From: Chimonanthus salicifolius
Lineage: Eukaryota > Streptophyta > Magnoliopsida > Laurales > Calycanthaceae
Length of the DNA stretch: 64,000 nucleotides
Assembly (NCBI GenBank): GCA_013350335.1
Contig: CM023536.1
Span: 40,370,314 to 40,434,313 of the forward strand
Direction of reading: 5' to 3'
In this document: positions 1 through 13,180 of the stretch, in pieces
Position numbering within the stretch: the stretch's first letter is position 1
How the letters are laid out: each line of letters begins with the position of its first letter
The notes under the pieces: model-generated
The model's input: the letters and a program-made list of their open reading frames with translations, nothing else
Told to the model about the DNA's origin: nothing
Databases searched by the model: none
Made by a program: the position numbers and the translations under genes

Positions 1-430
1 AGAGTTTATTTGATAAAATATGCTCTCAAAATGAAGGTAAAATTCATCCTATTTGGAAATCTCCCTGTTTTGTACTCTTTTACTTAAACTGTTCATAACA
101 TGAGTATACAAGTCGGATTAGGGTGAATAAATACATTTCAGAAATCTCTTAGAGTGTTCAAACTAATAATAAAATTTTTACTCATATTTGAGGATATTTG
201 ATTAATGCAAAGAGCTTCTCCAAATACAGGGCAAATTCCAACTAACTTAGAAATCTAATTAAGTTCTGCCAAATTTTAAACTATGGATTCTATGGTCTTT
301 CTAGGTCCACCCTTGAGGTCCATTTACCTGAATTTGGTTGGCATACATGGAGTTTGATTTCTTTGGAGCAATACTTTCTGAAAGTTCCCATTTTCAATGT
401 GCTAGAACATCGTGATTGACCCAAGAGAGG
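1..430. other. AT-rich intergenic sequence, nothing recognised
   Basis: No coding frame, repeat pair or RNA signal can be supported here. The stretch runs up to a G-rich segment near 430..445 that marks the start of a repeat-like block. Confidence 0.4.
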
Positions 431-2300
431 GAGGGAGGGGGTGAATAGGTCTATCCCATTTTCCATGATGTTTATAAATTTCTTAATTAGTTGAAGTGCA
501 GAGGAATGTTTATCAAGAGATTTGTTTAGTGTGATAATTTCATTAAGTGATCACAATAAGATTATGACCCTTTACATAAACTTTGATTATCGATACTTGT
601 GCGCTATGTATATAATGAGATAATCAATATGCAAAGTGATGTGTGTTAAGAAGAGTACTTAAATAATAAATACAAACACACATAGATCAAATACCACAAG
701 ACCAATTTAAAGTGGTTCGGTTAGCCAACCTACATCCACTGTTAGGACTAGCTCAAAATTGAGCTATCCCCAAAATCCACTAAGTGGATACTTACACCCT
801 CACAACTAGAGTAAGAATTCCACCACCTCACTCAATCAGGTTGGGAATTTCACCCACCACTGTCGAATAGGAATTCCACCTATCCATTTGGTTGAGAGTT
901 CCACCCACCTCTGTGCCGGAGACACCGCTCCAGAATTTTTTATAGTGGTTACGGGGTACCTCCCCTTAATCCACTTCAGAACAAAGGTTTTAAAAGAAAA
1001 TTAAAACCAAGAAGCGCTTGCCTTTGAAGCTCTCTCTTCTGATGTGTGCTTCTTCGAGATCCCATCCATGTATGCCGACGGTCTGCCCCTTAGCCATCGT
1101 TTAGCAATCACACTCCAGGGTGACAAAGAAACTGATTCTACCAAAAGTTTCCTAGTTTATAGTTCTCTCCTCCTCATCTTCAAACTCAATCCTCAGATTG
1201 TTTGTTTATAAGTTTTCATCTTTACTCTCTCTCACAACTCAATCCATTTGATTGGTTGTATTTGATTCCCCTAGTGTAAACACAAGAGAGAGAGTAATCC
1301 TTCTGTTGGCCCTTATTAAGTTCACTGATAAAGATGAGGCTCCAACTGATCCGTTCGAAGGATACCAACTGGTTGCATAAAGATTGGTTTATATAGTGAA
1401 TGCAACCAGTTGAAGTAATAGTAATGTACCGACAGGTCGGTCAGCACCAAGGGTCGGTGACTAGAAATGTTGCCGTTACAACTCCGACCGTTGTGCATTA
1501 AGTGCACTCCGAAAGGTATTATTCTTTCTCGGTCGACATGTTGTTTGTCACCAATGGGTCGACACTTATGGTACCGAGGGGTCAGTCCACACGAGATGCT
1601 TGTTTTGGTGCAAAACATGCTGACAGTAGTTTCAAGTCTTGAAACCTGTTACCCATAACGACTTGTCTCCCTTTATCGAGGGGTCGGTCCTAATACTCTC
1701 GATCGGTCTTTGATTGCCGATATCCCCATTTTCTTCGAGAGTCCATATGAGTTCAAGTTTTCAGAACTCAGGATCTTGATCGACGAAGTCGTTGACCACG
1801 AGTGATCGTTTTAACCTTTCACCGAGGGGTTGGTACATACCAGACTCTCGATAAGAGGCATATCCAGAATGATAGTTCAATGGTCCTAGAACTTATGTCA
1901 TTCGGGCCGACCAGTCTTTGACCACGATGGGTCGATCCTGACTACACTGAGGGGTCGGTGAGATAGACTGGTCGTGCTGACAGTGAAACCAAATGCATAT
2001 TTCCAAGTTGGGTTCCAATTTACTGTCAAACATCATCTCTAGGCTTTTTATGATTTATTCATTTTTCTTCTAAGCCTAGGGACAGTCCTCTCTAAGGTGT
2101 GGATACCACTTAAAGTCATCTATAGCCATTTTACTTGTTTTGTGATTGCCATAACAATGAGCTTCAATCCGGTGGAGCATGAACTTTTCTCTTAATCATC
2201 TTGGGTCTTCAAGGTTCCAGCAAGTGCTTCTTTCCGAGTCATGAAATTGATAAACATAGGGATTTGGCCAAACCGAGGCATTAACACTTTCCAATCTTCA
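430..2300. repeat. LTR-like dispersed repeat, class unresolved
   Basis: The block opens with a purine-rich GAGGGAGGGAGGGGGTGAAT stretch near 426..445. It then carries a segment around 660..960 with the phrase AGTGGTTCGG followed by short repeated clauses (TTCCACC recurring), a style common in long LTRs and non-autonomous LTR elements of plants. From 1420 to 2000 the phrase GAGGGGTCGG or a close variant recurs several times (about 1577, 1679, 1822 and 1951). Short open frames here are not convincing as genes. No partner LTR is visible in the window, so the class is an inference. Confidence 0.35.
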
Positions 2301-2920
2301 TTGCTTATAGACTTCAAGTTTGATTTTACTTTGTCGGTTTTCTAAAGGCGAGGTTTAGGACATATGGACACAATCATGATTTAATAACAAAATTGACAAC
2401 TCAGGATTAAGTCGGACTCAGTCACAGAATTTGCAACTTAATCTACTCAGAGGATGCATATTTAACTTTTAGAGTAACACCTTGAAACGATGACTCATGG
2501 TGATTTTGGCTGTTAAAATTGATTGGTTAGAAATTGATTTTTAAAATGAAATTTTACCAAATGACCAATATTTAAGTCTTCTTTCAATATGTATAATTAC
2601 ATTTCAATTTATAAATGGGTCTGAAAGCCCGAGCCCAGTTTGTTGGATAAAATCTTGTTCAGTCCTGTTTCTTTAGGTCAGATTTGGCCTAAGTTAGAAC
2701 AAATGAACACTTGTTCAAACCTACCATCTTAAACACGTTGCCCCAGTCCATCACTACACTATACCCACTTGATCATAAACTAAATGAGTTAAAAATGACT
2801 TGAATTCTATCTATTTGTAAATAATTTTATATGAAGGTAAGAGTGATAATGAAATATAGATTTTTTTTTTATTAAAAATGATATCCTACATAATCTAATT
2901 CCAAGTACAATTTTCTCATG

Positions 2921-2921
<1 letters not shown>

Positions 2922-2953
<32 letters not shown>
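2922..2953. repeat. (TA)n microsatellite
   Basis: An uninterrupted run of alternating T and A of about 30 bp is followed by a poly(T) run. It is a simple sequence repeat and marks no gene. Confidence 0.9.
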
Positions 2954-2967
<14 letters not shown>

Positions 2968-3439
2968 AAATATATATTATGGTTTAACAAGTTCCACAAA
3001 ATTGAACTAAATTTAAAAATATATCAAAATTTGAAAAAAGAAAAGAAAATTGTCAAATACTATGGACTCTAAACTAGATGCTAGGGAAGTGATATATTCA
3101 ATTCAAATGGAAACCCATTCTCATTTCATTTGCCTTTCATCAAATGAGCAGAAAATCTCAAGTGAATTTAAATTCTAAAAATCTCTATTAAAGCCCTTTT
3201 ATTTTGAAAACTTGGCGCAACCATAATCCTTTTTTTCCTCCTGTGTTAGTGGACCCATTCATAAAAACATGTTATTACAAATTAGAAAAAAAAAAAAAAA
3301 TTCACAATTGACCAAGGTCTTGCTTGAGTAGTTTTATTTATCGATTTTGAATTGTGACAACATTACAAAATGTTGGAGAGGGTATTCCCTCCTCACATGA
3401 CTTGAGCAATTGTGAAAGTTTATCTTTCAATGCTTCGAG

Positions 3440-3660
3440 TCGATAGTCATCTTTTGTATATCTCAGATCGAAAAAAATAAACTCACACGAAATTTGGATC
3501 AGATCAGGTTGAGAAATTTAAAAGCAACTTGACCCAACTCAAACCGAGTGCACTAAGTTATAACACAACACTCGGTTTGAGTCAAGTTGAGTAACTTAGG
3601 TTGGGTCGAGTCAGGTTCAATAATTTTTTATATGAGTTCAGCCCTACCTCTCCCTTATTT
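3440..3660. repeat. Short MITE-like segment with a perfect hairpin
   Basis: The arms ACTCAAACCGAGTG (3537..3550) and CACTCGGTTTGAGT (3569..3582) are perfect reverse complements of 14 bp separated by 18 bp. The flanks are rich in GGGTCGAGTCAGGTT-type words like those of hAT-type MITEs. The ends and TSD are not resolved. Confidence 0.4.
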
Positions 3661-4185
3661 GTTCATGAAGTAATCCAATAAAGAAACATTCAAGCGCATA
3701 TAAGATCAAAGTCTTCATAACAATGAGGGTTGGGTTAAGCAATGATGGGTGGGTTCATCTCATGTGCAGGTGGTGGTCTATATTAGAAACTAAAAAACTG
3801 TGTTCATTAAAGTCTATTACACCTCTATATATAGCCTCTAGCCAACCCTATAGCTATTTTAGTCAAACTCTGAACCTAAACTAAATTCATCTCCTAATAA
3901 GAGATTAATCCAAACTTAGAGAGCTAATTACATATAAACTAATATATTCTAACATTCCCCCTTAAAATCAAGTGGTTCACCACTTTGAGTTTACAATTAC
4001 TAAACAAAACAAAAAACTAATAACTAGATAATTCAATTGTCGGATGACACCATCTGGAAAAGCATTAACATATCAACACTGAAGAGGTATCGACGAAGCC
4101 AAATACTAGACCAATGTGCCACATGTGCTTCAGGTTGCCATAGAAGAGAGGTGTAGATGATTTCCAAGATCCATCAATTCATGCC

Positions 4186-4228
4186 AATGAATACCAATGC
4201 CAATGCCAATGCCACCAATGTCAATTCC
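4186..4228. repeat. CCAATG hexanucleotide microsatellite
   Basis: The six-base word CCAATG is repeated several times with small changes. The open frames seen on both strands across it are a by-product of the repeat. Confidence 0.7.
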
Positions 4229-4589
4229 AAAGAACATGAAAATTGGTGTCAAAGTGAAGATGAGTGGTGCAAGTGTTGGGATCGGTGGCTCGAAACCAAT
4301 TTGGATTTGGGCATGCCAACAATTAGAAGTTGCTAAATTAGGCACCGAATTTAGCTGGCTATGTTCAAATTTGGAGACTGTCCAAATTAGGGGTAGCTGG
4401 TTCAAGGCAACTGCCATAAATAAATAAGGTAGATCGACTGGAAATATGGAAGGCTTGGCCGATTGGGGGAAACTGCTAAAGGAGGCACCACCGTCTGCAA
4501 GAGTGTATAAATTACACGTGTTGGCTGGCCACAAAGGTGACACATGTCAATTTCAAAGAGTGAATTACAACAAGAGAGCAGTGAGGGAT

Positions 4590-5066
4590 TTGTTCTAATA
4601 CTAGTCTAGAGAGAAGCTAGCATAGAGAGCATCATCTCCTATCAAAGAGAGGCACGATCAGCAAGGGGTTTCTTGGACATTAAACAGAGAGCGATAGCAG
4701 CAGGTGAGCAGCGCCCTTTCTCAAAGGAGCAGGAGATTTGTCCGTTCCCAATTGCATACGACAGATCACAGAGTGCTGATCTAATAGTGTTGGGTGCATT
4801 GCTAACTTCGACAAAACGTCGAGTATTTGCTCTTCGGGAACAATAGCAGTGTACAAAGGACATACTGATTGGGTTCTTTATTCCGGGTAATTTTGTTCTC
4901 AAAAGGGGATCATCTCTCTTGTAATAGTGTTCTCTTCTCTTAATATAATTATTATCCACTTACTAGACGTAGGCTGGGTGGGGTCGAACCACGTAAATTG
5001 TTGGTGCTGCGCTGTGCTTATTTTTTCCGTTCGTAATTTTTCTTGTTTCTGAGCGTAACGCTAACA
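4590..5066 (+). repeat. Probable 5' LTR of a Copia element (left end uncertain)
   Basis: The sequence ends in CGCTAACA two bases before a tRNA-Met-type primer site, as a 5' LTR should. It contains TTAATATAATTATTATCC, a plausible promoter or terminator stretch. A start at TGTTCTAATACTAG (4591) is possible but no matching 3' LTR was found, so the left boundary is a guess. Confidence 0.45.
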
Positions 5067-5068
5067 AG

Positions 5069-5080
5069 TGGTATCAGAGC
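5069..5080 (+). other. Primer-binding site of the Copia element
   Basis: TGGTATCAGAGC is the classic plant LTR-retrotransposon primer site complementary to the 3' end of initiator tRNA-Met. It fixes the orientation of the element as + strand. Confidence 0.85.
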
Positions 5081-5152
5081 TTTGGTTGGAGATTAGGGAC
5101 TCGTGGGTGGACAGATCACAGCACAGAGGGAGGCTTTGGGTTGTCGGAGGTG

Positions 5153-5957
5153 ATGGAAATCAACACTGTCCGAATGATTAACCTCAATGGAGCAAATTAC
5201 TTATTGTGGAAGGACAAAGATGGAAAATCTTCTATATTGTAGAGATCTCTATAAACCGATAGCAGGGACACCGAAGATGCCAGCGGCTGAGTCTTCCGAT
5301 GAAAAGGGGAAGACAAAACTGAAGGTCGAGATGTTTGATGATGATTGGAACGATCTTGATCGGAAGTGCTTCAGTTTTATTCAACAGTGGATGGATGACA
5401 GTGTGATTCATCTGGTGTCCACTGAGACGACTGACGCAATCACTCTGGAATTAATTAGAGGGATTATATGCGAGAAAGACTGCGGGTAACAAGGCATTCC
5501 TAATTAGAAAGTTGGTGAATCTGAAGTACAATGAAAGTACTTCAATTGCAGAGCATCTGAATGAGATGCAGAGTATAGTCAATCAACTCTCATCCATAAA
5601 TATGGTACTTGATGGTGAGTTGCAGGCTCTACTACTTCTCAGTTCCCTACCTGACAGTTGGGAGACCTTGCTGGTGTCACTCAGCAATTCAGCGCCAGAG
5701 GGTATTGTCACTTTGACGTCTGTGACAAGCAGTTTGTTGAATGAGGAGACTAAAAAAAAGTCTCCGGTGGGTTCTTCTCAATACAGTCTCAGACACAGGC
5801 TCTCTTTACAGAGAACAGAGAGAGAAACTACAGCAGAAAACCTCAAGACCACTGACAAGCTTAGAGGGTCAAGGTCAAAATCTAGAGGGAGAGGTGGAGG
5901 AAATCTTAGATATTTCTACTGTGAGAAAGAGGGGCATAAGATGATGGATTGCAACTA
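5153..5957 (+). pseudogene. Copia (Tork/TNT1-like) gag, frameshifted
   Basis: This is the capsid gene of a Copia retrotransposon. The ATG at 5153 opens MEINTVRMINLNGANYLLW, the usual gag start, then the frame shifts near 5217 into MENLLYCRDLYKPI. After a second break near 5485 it resumes with the frame from 5512 (LVNLKYNEST, then SIAEHLNEM), ending in an arginine-rich stretch and a zinc knuckle. The knuckle reads YFYCEKEGHKMMDC: the first cysteine of CX2C has become tyrosine, so it is probably non-functional. The host LTR lies directly upstream. The order and wording match the TNT1/Tork lineage of Copia. Confidence 0.8.
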
Positions 5958-6059
5958 AAAGAAGAGTGATCTGGAGGCCAGATCATAAAGTTCATATCAA
6001 TCAAATGCCATACAAAGTGACACAAACAATGATGTAGGTGTTGTCATGTGCACAATTAC

Positions 6060-6420
6060 GACATGTATGAATAATCCAACTGATCAGTGGATTCTAGATT
6101 CTGGGTGTTCTTACCACATGTGTCCACGCACATAGTGTTTTGACACGTATAGACCCTATGATGAGGGACCTGTCTGTGTGGCCAATGTGTGAGCTTGCAA
6201 AACCATTAGCGTTGGGATAGTCAAAATTAGGATGTTCGATGGCATGGTGAGAACGTTGGAGAACGTCGGCATGTTCCAAAGTTAATGAAAAATTTGATTT
6301 CTTTCGGGACACTGGACACTGATGGATTTACCTTCAAGGCGAATGATGGAGATCTGAAAGTTACTAAAGGAGCCATGATCGTCATGAAGGGGAAAAAGAA
6401 AAATAATCTGTACACACTGG
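6060..6420 (+). pseudogene. Copia protease and gag-pre-integrase remnant
   Basis: The reading QWILDSGCSYHMCP (about 6085..6126) is the aspartic protease active-site region with DSG intact. After several in-frame stops, ISFGTLDTDGFTFKA and KVTKGAMIVMKG (6295..6390) match the gag-pre-integrase segment of Tork-type elements. The integrase core, reverse transcriptase and RNase H are absent: after about 6640 the sequence goes to a short G-rich tail, so the element has lost most of pol. Confidence 0.75.
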
Positions 6421-6639
6421 TGAGAAGTACAGTAATCGATCGGCAGAGGGATTCTACTAATCGGACCGCAAGAAGAAAGAGAAGAAACAAAAAGTCAGGT
6501 GACAGGTATGACTTTAAAAATAAAGTTTCTTTTGCAGGTTGTGATGGTCCATTAGAGTTTTATGGTGCTAGCGGAGATGGAAAAGCAAAGGGGACAAAAA
6601 ATCACAGAAAGAAAAAGGCGGCAGGTCCGACATAGTCGA

Positions 6640-7030
6640 TGGCGGGTCCAAAAAAGTCGGTGACAGGCGTCAAATTCAAGCGAGGCTTGGGCTTGAGCAA
6701 TTCTTCTAATTAAAGAAGACAGGTGGAGCATCCCTGAGCGTGGGGATGTACGTATCTCACACAGAGATGCAGATGGATACAGTTGCAGGTGGAGCTCAGC
6801 CGGGAGTGGCCAGGGTGGAGCTCACCCCCAATCCACGTTAATTAGTCTTTAATTTATAGACTGTTGGCAACCGACTATATATTGGAATATACAGTTGGTC
6901 CCTTGTCTTGCTTTAGTAGTTGCTGTGTGAAACATGGTAACTGTTATTCCTCTAGTTACCGTGTGAAACAGTCACAGTTTCTCTCCTTAAAACACCTTCT
7001 ATTTTATTCAACCTTCTAATTAGAAGCCAT
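6640..7030 (+). other. 3' tail of the deleted Copia, no gene
   Basis: The tail contains repeated AGGTGGAGC words (6721, 6788, 6815) that resemble polypurine tracts, then short repeats of GTGTGAAACA (6927, 6962). A clear 3' LTR matching 4590..5066 was not found. Confidence 0.35.
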
Positions 7031-9040
7031 TAGTTTTAGGAGAAAATATTTGTAGGATTTAAGCCACTGATGAGTACAGGAAAATGACTATTTTACCCTT
7101 TTATTTGGACTACTTAACCCTTATTTTGTGTGTTTTAGAATATTTTTAATGGGATTTTGGAAGTTTTGCAGGATTTATAGGGAAATATAAGATATGGAAA
7201 TTCTAATGGTGAATTTTGCAATTTATAGACATAAATTGATATTTTTGGAAAGTTGAAATTTTAATAGTTATTTTTCTACAATTTTAGGGGTTTTATTTGT
7301 AAACTAATTAATTCAAATCCATTTATGAGAGTTTGGATTAATTTAGTCATTTTTAGAATTGAATGTAAGTGGCAAAATTATTTATTAGATTTTCCATACT
7401 TTGAAAAACCCAATTATTAAGCTCATTAAGAAAAGCCCATGAAGAAATCCACATGTTTGAAGACTATTTTCATTATCTCAAGCTACATATGAGGAAATTC
7501 GAAATTTATAAGCTCAATATAAGAGGATTTTCGAATTTGGAAAGTGGATTAAGGAAAAAGAAACAAAATAAGAAGGGGAAGAAAATAAGGAAGGTTTGAC
7601 ACATATTCAGTATTTTATTCATAACATTCCGGTCAGATGTCCAATTGCTTTTAATTCTTTTTGCGTTGGAAAGAAGACTTCAAGGTCTATAACTTTGTAG
7701 TTTACTGACATTTCCTGATTCGGACATTAACTAGGTCAAAATTGAGCTTAAAGGTAGTATATGTGTAAAAAATGGGATTTTGCACCACTTTATTTACACG
7801 AATTTTACTATTTTTTTTCCACCTCTTTGCCTCCTTTGAAGCCATTCCATTTTTAATACAAACCTTATAAGTCCCTCCATGTGTCCCTTACTTTCTTTAA
7901 ATTTTTAAATCCAAGACATTCATTCCACCTCCTTTCATCTATAAATACTAGCCCTCTCCAATTGAGAAAATTGAACTTGGGCAGAGAATTTCAAGGGTTG
8001 TGCTGTGGAAAGGAAGAAAGGAAGAAAAGAAGAAAGGAAAATTTGGGATTTTCAACAATCATAGTGGATTTCAGGTTGGTCGTTTTAAATTTCTTCATTG
8101 ATTCTTGTATTCTTTTTATTCCAAAAATTCCAATTGTGTTATAATTTTTATTTATGTTTTAATTAATAAGAGAATGTGAGAATTAGAATTATGGTTTTCC
8201 AATTGTTCTTTCATGTGAAATGAAAATTTCAATTTTATTTCCATTATTTTAATGATTTTATGTTATTTATTTTTCTAAGAAATTCAAAGAAAGTGAGATT
8301 ATTTTAGGATTGGTAAAACTTGAATTTTCCCTTCTAAGACTCTTTTTAAGAGTGAGATTATTTTAGATTTTGAATTACAAGTAAAATTTTACCTATGCCT
8401 AACGCTGGAATTGAATTTTCTTAGTTAAATGGATTTCATATTTACAATTTTAATGAATGAGAGATTTGAATGTGTGTTAAATAATTTACGTGAGCTCTAT
8501 GTTCTAGGCCATTATTTTATTGTTAAAAGATGGATAACAATGCCTCCTTGAGTCTCTGATCCAATTTCACTGTAAATATGTACATATGTTGTTTTCAATT
8601 TTTATTTTTGTTTATAAAATTCATACTCTTAAAATTGGTAAATTAGGTTGGTTAATTAATTAATTGCATCTTAATTTTGTGTTCTAAGTTAAGTTAAGAT
8701 TATTTATAATTTTTAGATCAAATTCCACTATCTTAATTAAAATTAGATCTCTTTAATTGTTAAATTCTATTTTTAGAAGTGATTTCTAATTTTAGACCAT
8801 GTTTTCTATCTTTAGAATACTTCTAAATTAAATTTAAAATACATAGATTATAGAAATAATTCCATGTTCATGATTTATCTCCATATTTTCTAAATTTTTA
8901 AAATTACATAATTTAATGGTATATTTTCACGGATATATTTTCCTAAGTTTCGATGGGTTCGACCTCACACTTAATCGCTATACTATCTAATGGTTCGTGC
9001 GCTTGCGAGTTATAAAGTTCAAATTTGCACAACAACCACC
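7030..9040. repeat. Possible long LTR of a Gypsy-type element
   Basis: This 2-kb AT-rich stretch has no coding frame. It ends with a GATGGGTTCGACCTCACAC phrase and ACAACA (about 8950..9037), wording often seen at the U5 end of long plant Gypsy LTRs. The short ORF at 7881 does not look like a gene. No second LTR copy or TSD was found, so the class is tentative. Confidence 0.25.
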
Positions 9041-9591
9041 GTCCCAATAGCAAGAAGGGGCTGCAAAATACGAGACGAGGTACAAAAACAAATCCTCTAA
9101 ATTATGACTGCAAACGAAGGAGATGAGGTGCAAACGGCTACAATCAAACTAAATGCTGGTTTCAATTACTTCAGCTTTGACTAACAACTTTAGATCAGAA
9201 AACTCAACCTACTCCTTCACTGACGAACAAACGGACGGCAACAAATCTGAAATCCAAACTCTTATTTGTAGGATTTTTTTTTCTACAAATCTGAATTTGT
9301 GCAAACGATTGCGATAATGAGCAAATTCAAAGAAAGGAACCATATTTCACCAGCTAGATGCACTACAAAAGATTGACAAATAATATCATCATCTACAAGT
9401 TCTGATTCAGAAACAACAAGTCTTTATATTGGTAACTTTGAAGAGTCAATTCAACCCAAAAAAAAAAAAATTGTTAGGAGAGTGGGTGAAAAGAGTGTGA
9501 CCATTCTCCATGAGACATCATATTCATTTTGTTGCAACCATTCATTGTACATAAGAGAATGATATAAATGACAACAACAAGATGATCTAGC

Positions 9592-9669
9592 AGAGTCATG
9601 TGAAAGACATGAGCATGAGTAAATTCATGAAGAGTCATGTGAAAGAGATGAGCATGAGTAAATTCAATG
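9592..9669. repeat. 39-bp tandem duplication
   Basis: Two adjacent copies (9592..9630 and 9631..9669) both begin AGAGTCATGTGAAAGA and run through GAGCATGAGTAAATTCA, differing at very few bases. No coding frame crosses them convincingly. Confidence 0.8.
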
Positions 9670-9899
9670 CTGACCGTAATAATTATGAGGGAGAGTAACC
9701 TCGTGATGATAAATCATCAGCATTATACTGTGTCTGGGCCTTTTAACATGGTACATAAGTTTAAGGTTTGTGATGTTGACTGACTATGGCTAGCTATGGA
9801 GAGGCTCAAGCTAAACTCATAGGAAAGAGAGAAGAAAGTTATCCAAGATGAGATGGTTGTCTAAGCGTGACAATGACACCTATGAGTGGGTGCAAAGGC

Positions 9900-10320
9900 T
9901 AGGTAAGACGACTTTAAATATTGGCCAATAATGTTATAAATATCGGTTATGTGTTTATTGATAAAATATTATTATCGTGCCAATAATGTATTTATTGCTG
10001 TTGTCATCTTTAACGATAAATTTTTGATAAAATTATATTAAAAATACTAAATAATAATATAGCGATACTAACCCTGTATAGTTTGAATAATATCATCTTC
10101 TTAATGGAATTTTTATTTCCTAATTGGTTGTTGGTTGTTCATAAATGATATTAAGATTTTTTATTTTACTAATATTTTTAATAATTATATTTTTATTATT
10201 TTTAAATATTTATATTTTCCATTTGAATTTCTTGTTAATTTTCAGTAAAAATTTGAGAATTTGAAAAAGTCCAATATTACCGATAGTTGTTAATATTCTG
10301 CAAACGATATTTGTGATAAT
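9900..10320. mobile_element. MULE-type MITE, diverged copy
   Basis: The right part (about 10235..10320) matches the right part of the MITE at 17110..17494: AGTAAAAATTTGAGAATTT, AATATTACCGATAGTTG, then GATATTTGTGATAAT at the end. The left end is less clear, near 9900. GGTGCATAG after the right end resembles GGTGCAAAG at 9888, a possible diverged 9-bp TSD. Confidence 0.55.
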
Positions 10321-12700
10321 GGTGCATAGCATATAAAAATGACATCTATGAGACATTTTAAGTTGAATTCTAGTCAAAGCCTTTAATTAAAAGTGATTGA
10401 TTTTAAAAAATGGCACCTTCAATCTGCATGATTGATTTTTTAAGTGGATCACATACGAATATGATAAATGGACACCAATATAGTCTCAAGTAAAATATCT
10501 TATGTCTTTAAACAATAAAACTGGACACGAGACGTTTGGGCTCTATATTCGGCTTTAGGCCTCAGCATTGATATGTTTGAGGCCCACCTAATTTTAAACA
10601 GGTTTTTTCTGAGCTACAATTTGAACTTCATTAATAATTGGGATATAAATTGGTGGGCTATATAGCCACTTGACTTTTTTGCCTCTATACACTCGATTTT
10701 TATATTATTTTATTCTTCCAATTTTTATTATCCAAACGAACTGTCAGTTCATTTTAGGTTCAACCCCACTCTTTCGTATTTAAATCTTAAGTAGAGAACA
10801 GTGGTGCATCTATACGGTGAACCGAGTGGTGCACCGATCATTTTGAAATTAACTATAACTTTGACGTGCAGAACTCATCTATAGTGGTGCACCTATGCAG
10901 TGAATCGAGAGGTGCACCTATAATTATAAGCGGAGTACCTATAATTATGATCGGTGCACCTATAATTTCATTTTTTACAGAGATTAGGAAGGAGAAAGAT
11001 AAAGTGGACTTTTCATATAAATTTTTTAAAATCTGTATCTCCTAACAAAAAAATCCTGTGTTAAGATGGGCGGTCTTTCCCTTGTCATATGTTATACATA
11101 AAAAAGGAAATTTCATAAACCAAATAGTACGATTTTTAGTGGGCTTTTTTTAATTTAAAATGTTAAGTATTTCTTTTTTACATTAATGGATATCCTTAAT
11201 TACTATATTAATATATTTATTAAATATAATATTATTGAATGAATAAAAATAATACGAAATAGTAATAATCAACATATAAATTTCAAAACTAATATTAAGT
11301 AAATATTAATAAAATAATAATTGATTGTTGTTAAACGGTGGAGAAGATTCGACAGGAAAAAGATAAGACTGTATTCTCCGCGTGGGGTTCGAGAATTGAT
11401 TCTTCAATCTTCCCCTCAGAGGTGAACTTCGTTCTCCATCGAGCTCTACTTTGTCACATGTTTGTTGAATACAATAAAAATCTTTCTGATCTCTAAGAGA
11501 AATTATTTTTTTTCCTCGTCCAAATATAACCTATTGCTTTCTTATATAAAAAAGACAATCATTTTTATGATGTGAAGAAACTACAATTAAATATATTAGG
11601 GTTATATCTAGATATACAATACTAAAATTATATATACATCTATGATGCATAAATTCATACGTTAAAATAAAAAATATCACAATTTGCCTAACACAAACTC
11701 ACGAGAACCATCACTTTCAATCTCACGTACAAAATATATCTCAAAATCTATGAAGAGAATTCTCACAAAATTCCTTCAAAACACTTTAAAAAGTGATAAA
11801 AAAGGAAGACCCCAAGTTTATGTTTATTTGAATTGAGGATCGATCTCTGTATCTCTCATATGGGAATTGATAGAGACACTGATATCTTTTATAATAAGAG
11901 ACAACGAGTGTCTTTTTCTTCATTTATAATCATATGAGTGGTGAAAGGGGACATTGATGTCCTTTATTATAAAAACACTAGTGTTCTTTTACCACAAACT
12001 TAAGTCCCCTATAGCAGTAGTGAGAAATCAAGACTTAAACCCATAAAATGATATTATTTAATTGAAGAGAGAAGGAAATGGAGACGCCCTCAATTAGATA
12101 AATGAAAACTTGTCATGTAAAACAAGATGGGGTCAACTACGAAACACATAAATTTGGGTCTTCCTTTATGTCTTCTTTGAGAGCGTTTTAAAGAGATTCA
12201 GTGAGAGTTCTTTTTTGTGGGGTTTGAGACATCTCTTGTTTGCAATATTGAGTATTGAGTCTTTTGGATTTAAACTTTGCTAATAGTACATTGCAAATAA
12301 ATAGATCAAGATGCAATAAATGCATAATCGATGACACTTAAACACGTGAGATTTATGTAGTTTATGAGTGTGCCTACATCAATATTTAGATACTAATGAT
12401 TGCACTATCTTTGAGAATAGGGCTGTAATGTCTCACCCCTCTCTAAATACAAATGAACAACTATGTCCTTAAAAATTTCTCAGAGATATAATATATAGAT
12501 AAAATGATGTATGAAATACAAAAATACTACTCCTTTTTTGTCTCAAAATAGTTGTCTCATATGCATTTTGAAAAAGTTATATGATATTGGAGAAAAATTC
12601 ATTAGCCTTTTGAGAGCCCTTCCTTAAAAAATTCAAAATTTTAAAATAGAACAATTAAAATAGGACAGAGGGCATATTATGCTTTACAAAATTATAAAAG
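10321..12700. other. AT-rich non-coding DNA with short repeats
   Basis: No gene is supported. Around 10800..10970 the word GGTGCACCTATA and variants recur at least five times, probably from a small decayed repeat. The remainder is AT-rich with long homopolymers. Confidence 0.4.
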
Positions 12701-13180
12701 ACCCCAATTAGGTTGTGTGTCTAGTATGGCTTGGTTCACCATAAAATATAAGACATTAATACAACAGCCTCATCCTTAGCTTCAATTCTACCAAACCACC
12801 TTAAACATACCTTGTTAGCATTTTCATTATCCATACCTTTTGCAAGGTATGCATCTACACCCTCTAGTTTTGAGGTACACACCACAATTTCAAGTTTCAA
12901 CATAATGTAACATTGATCATGTCCAAACAATATTTGAAGTTCTTTATAGAAATGACTTTATAAACTATAAATTCCACTTTTATTCTATGTATTATTGTCA
13001 AGTGTATCTCATCATCTTTAATTCATTTCCAAATTTTATGATGCTTTATGCTTGGTCTCAGCATGATTTACATGGTTCTTGACCAAGTGAATTACACTAT
13101 GACTGTTATATTCAAATTCATTGACCAGTTGCTTTGATCATATAGCTTCTTTTCCTCTTTCAATCATCATGGTCAATTTC
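12701..13180. other. Intergenic, no supported gene
   Basis: A 64-residue - strand open frame (12736..12930) has no recognised motif and may be a decayed piece of the Copia remnant next door. Nothing else can be supported. Confidence 0.3.

Noticed and set aside
1322..1658. Overlapping open frames on both strands (98 aa and 63 aa)
   Set aside because: No recognised motif; they lie in a repeat-like block full of GGTCGGT words and mirror each other.
4130..4543. 137-aa - strand open frame
   Set aside because: The Gly/Ile-rich core comes from the CCAATG microsatellite; no domain.
6862..7080. TGTTGGCAACCG as the start of a 3' LTR for the 5-kb Copia
   Set aside because: No similarity to the region before the primer site at 5069 was visible, so it is not called.
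7881..8144. 87-aa + strand open frame
   Set aside because: Low-complexity Lys/Arg and Phe/Leu stretches, no motif, within a possible LTR.
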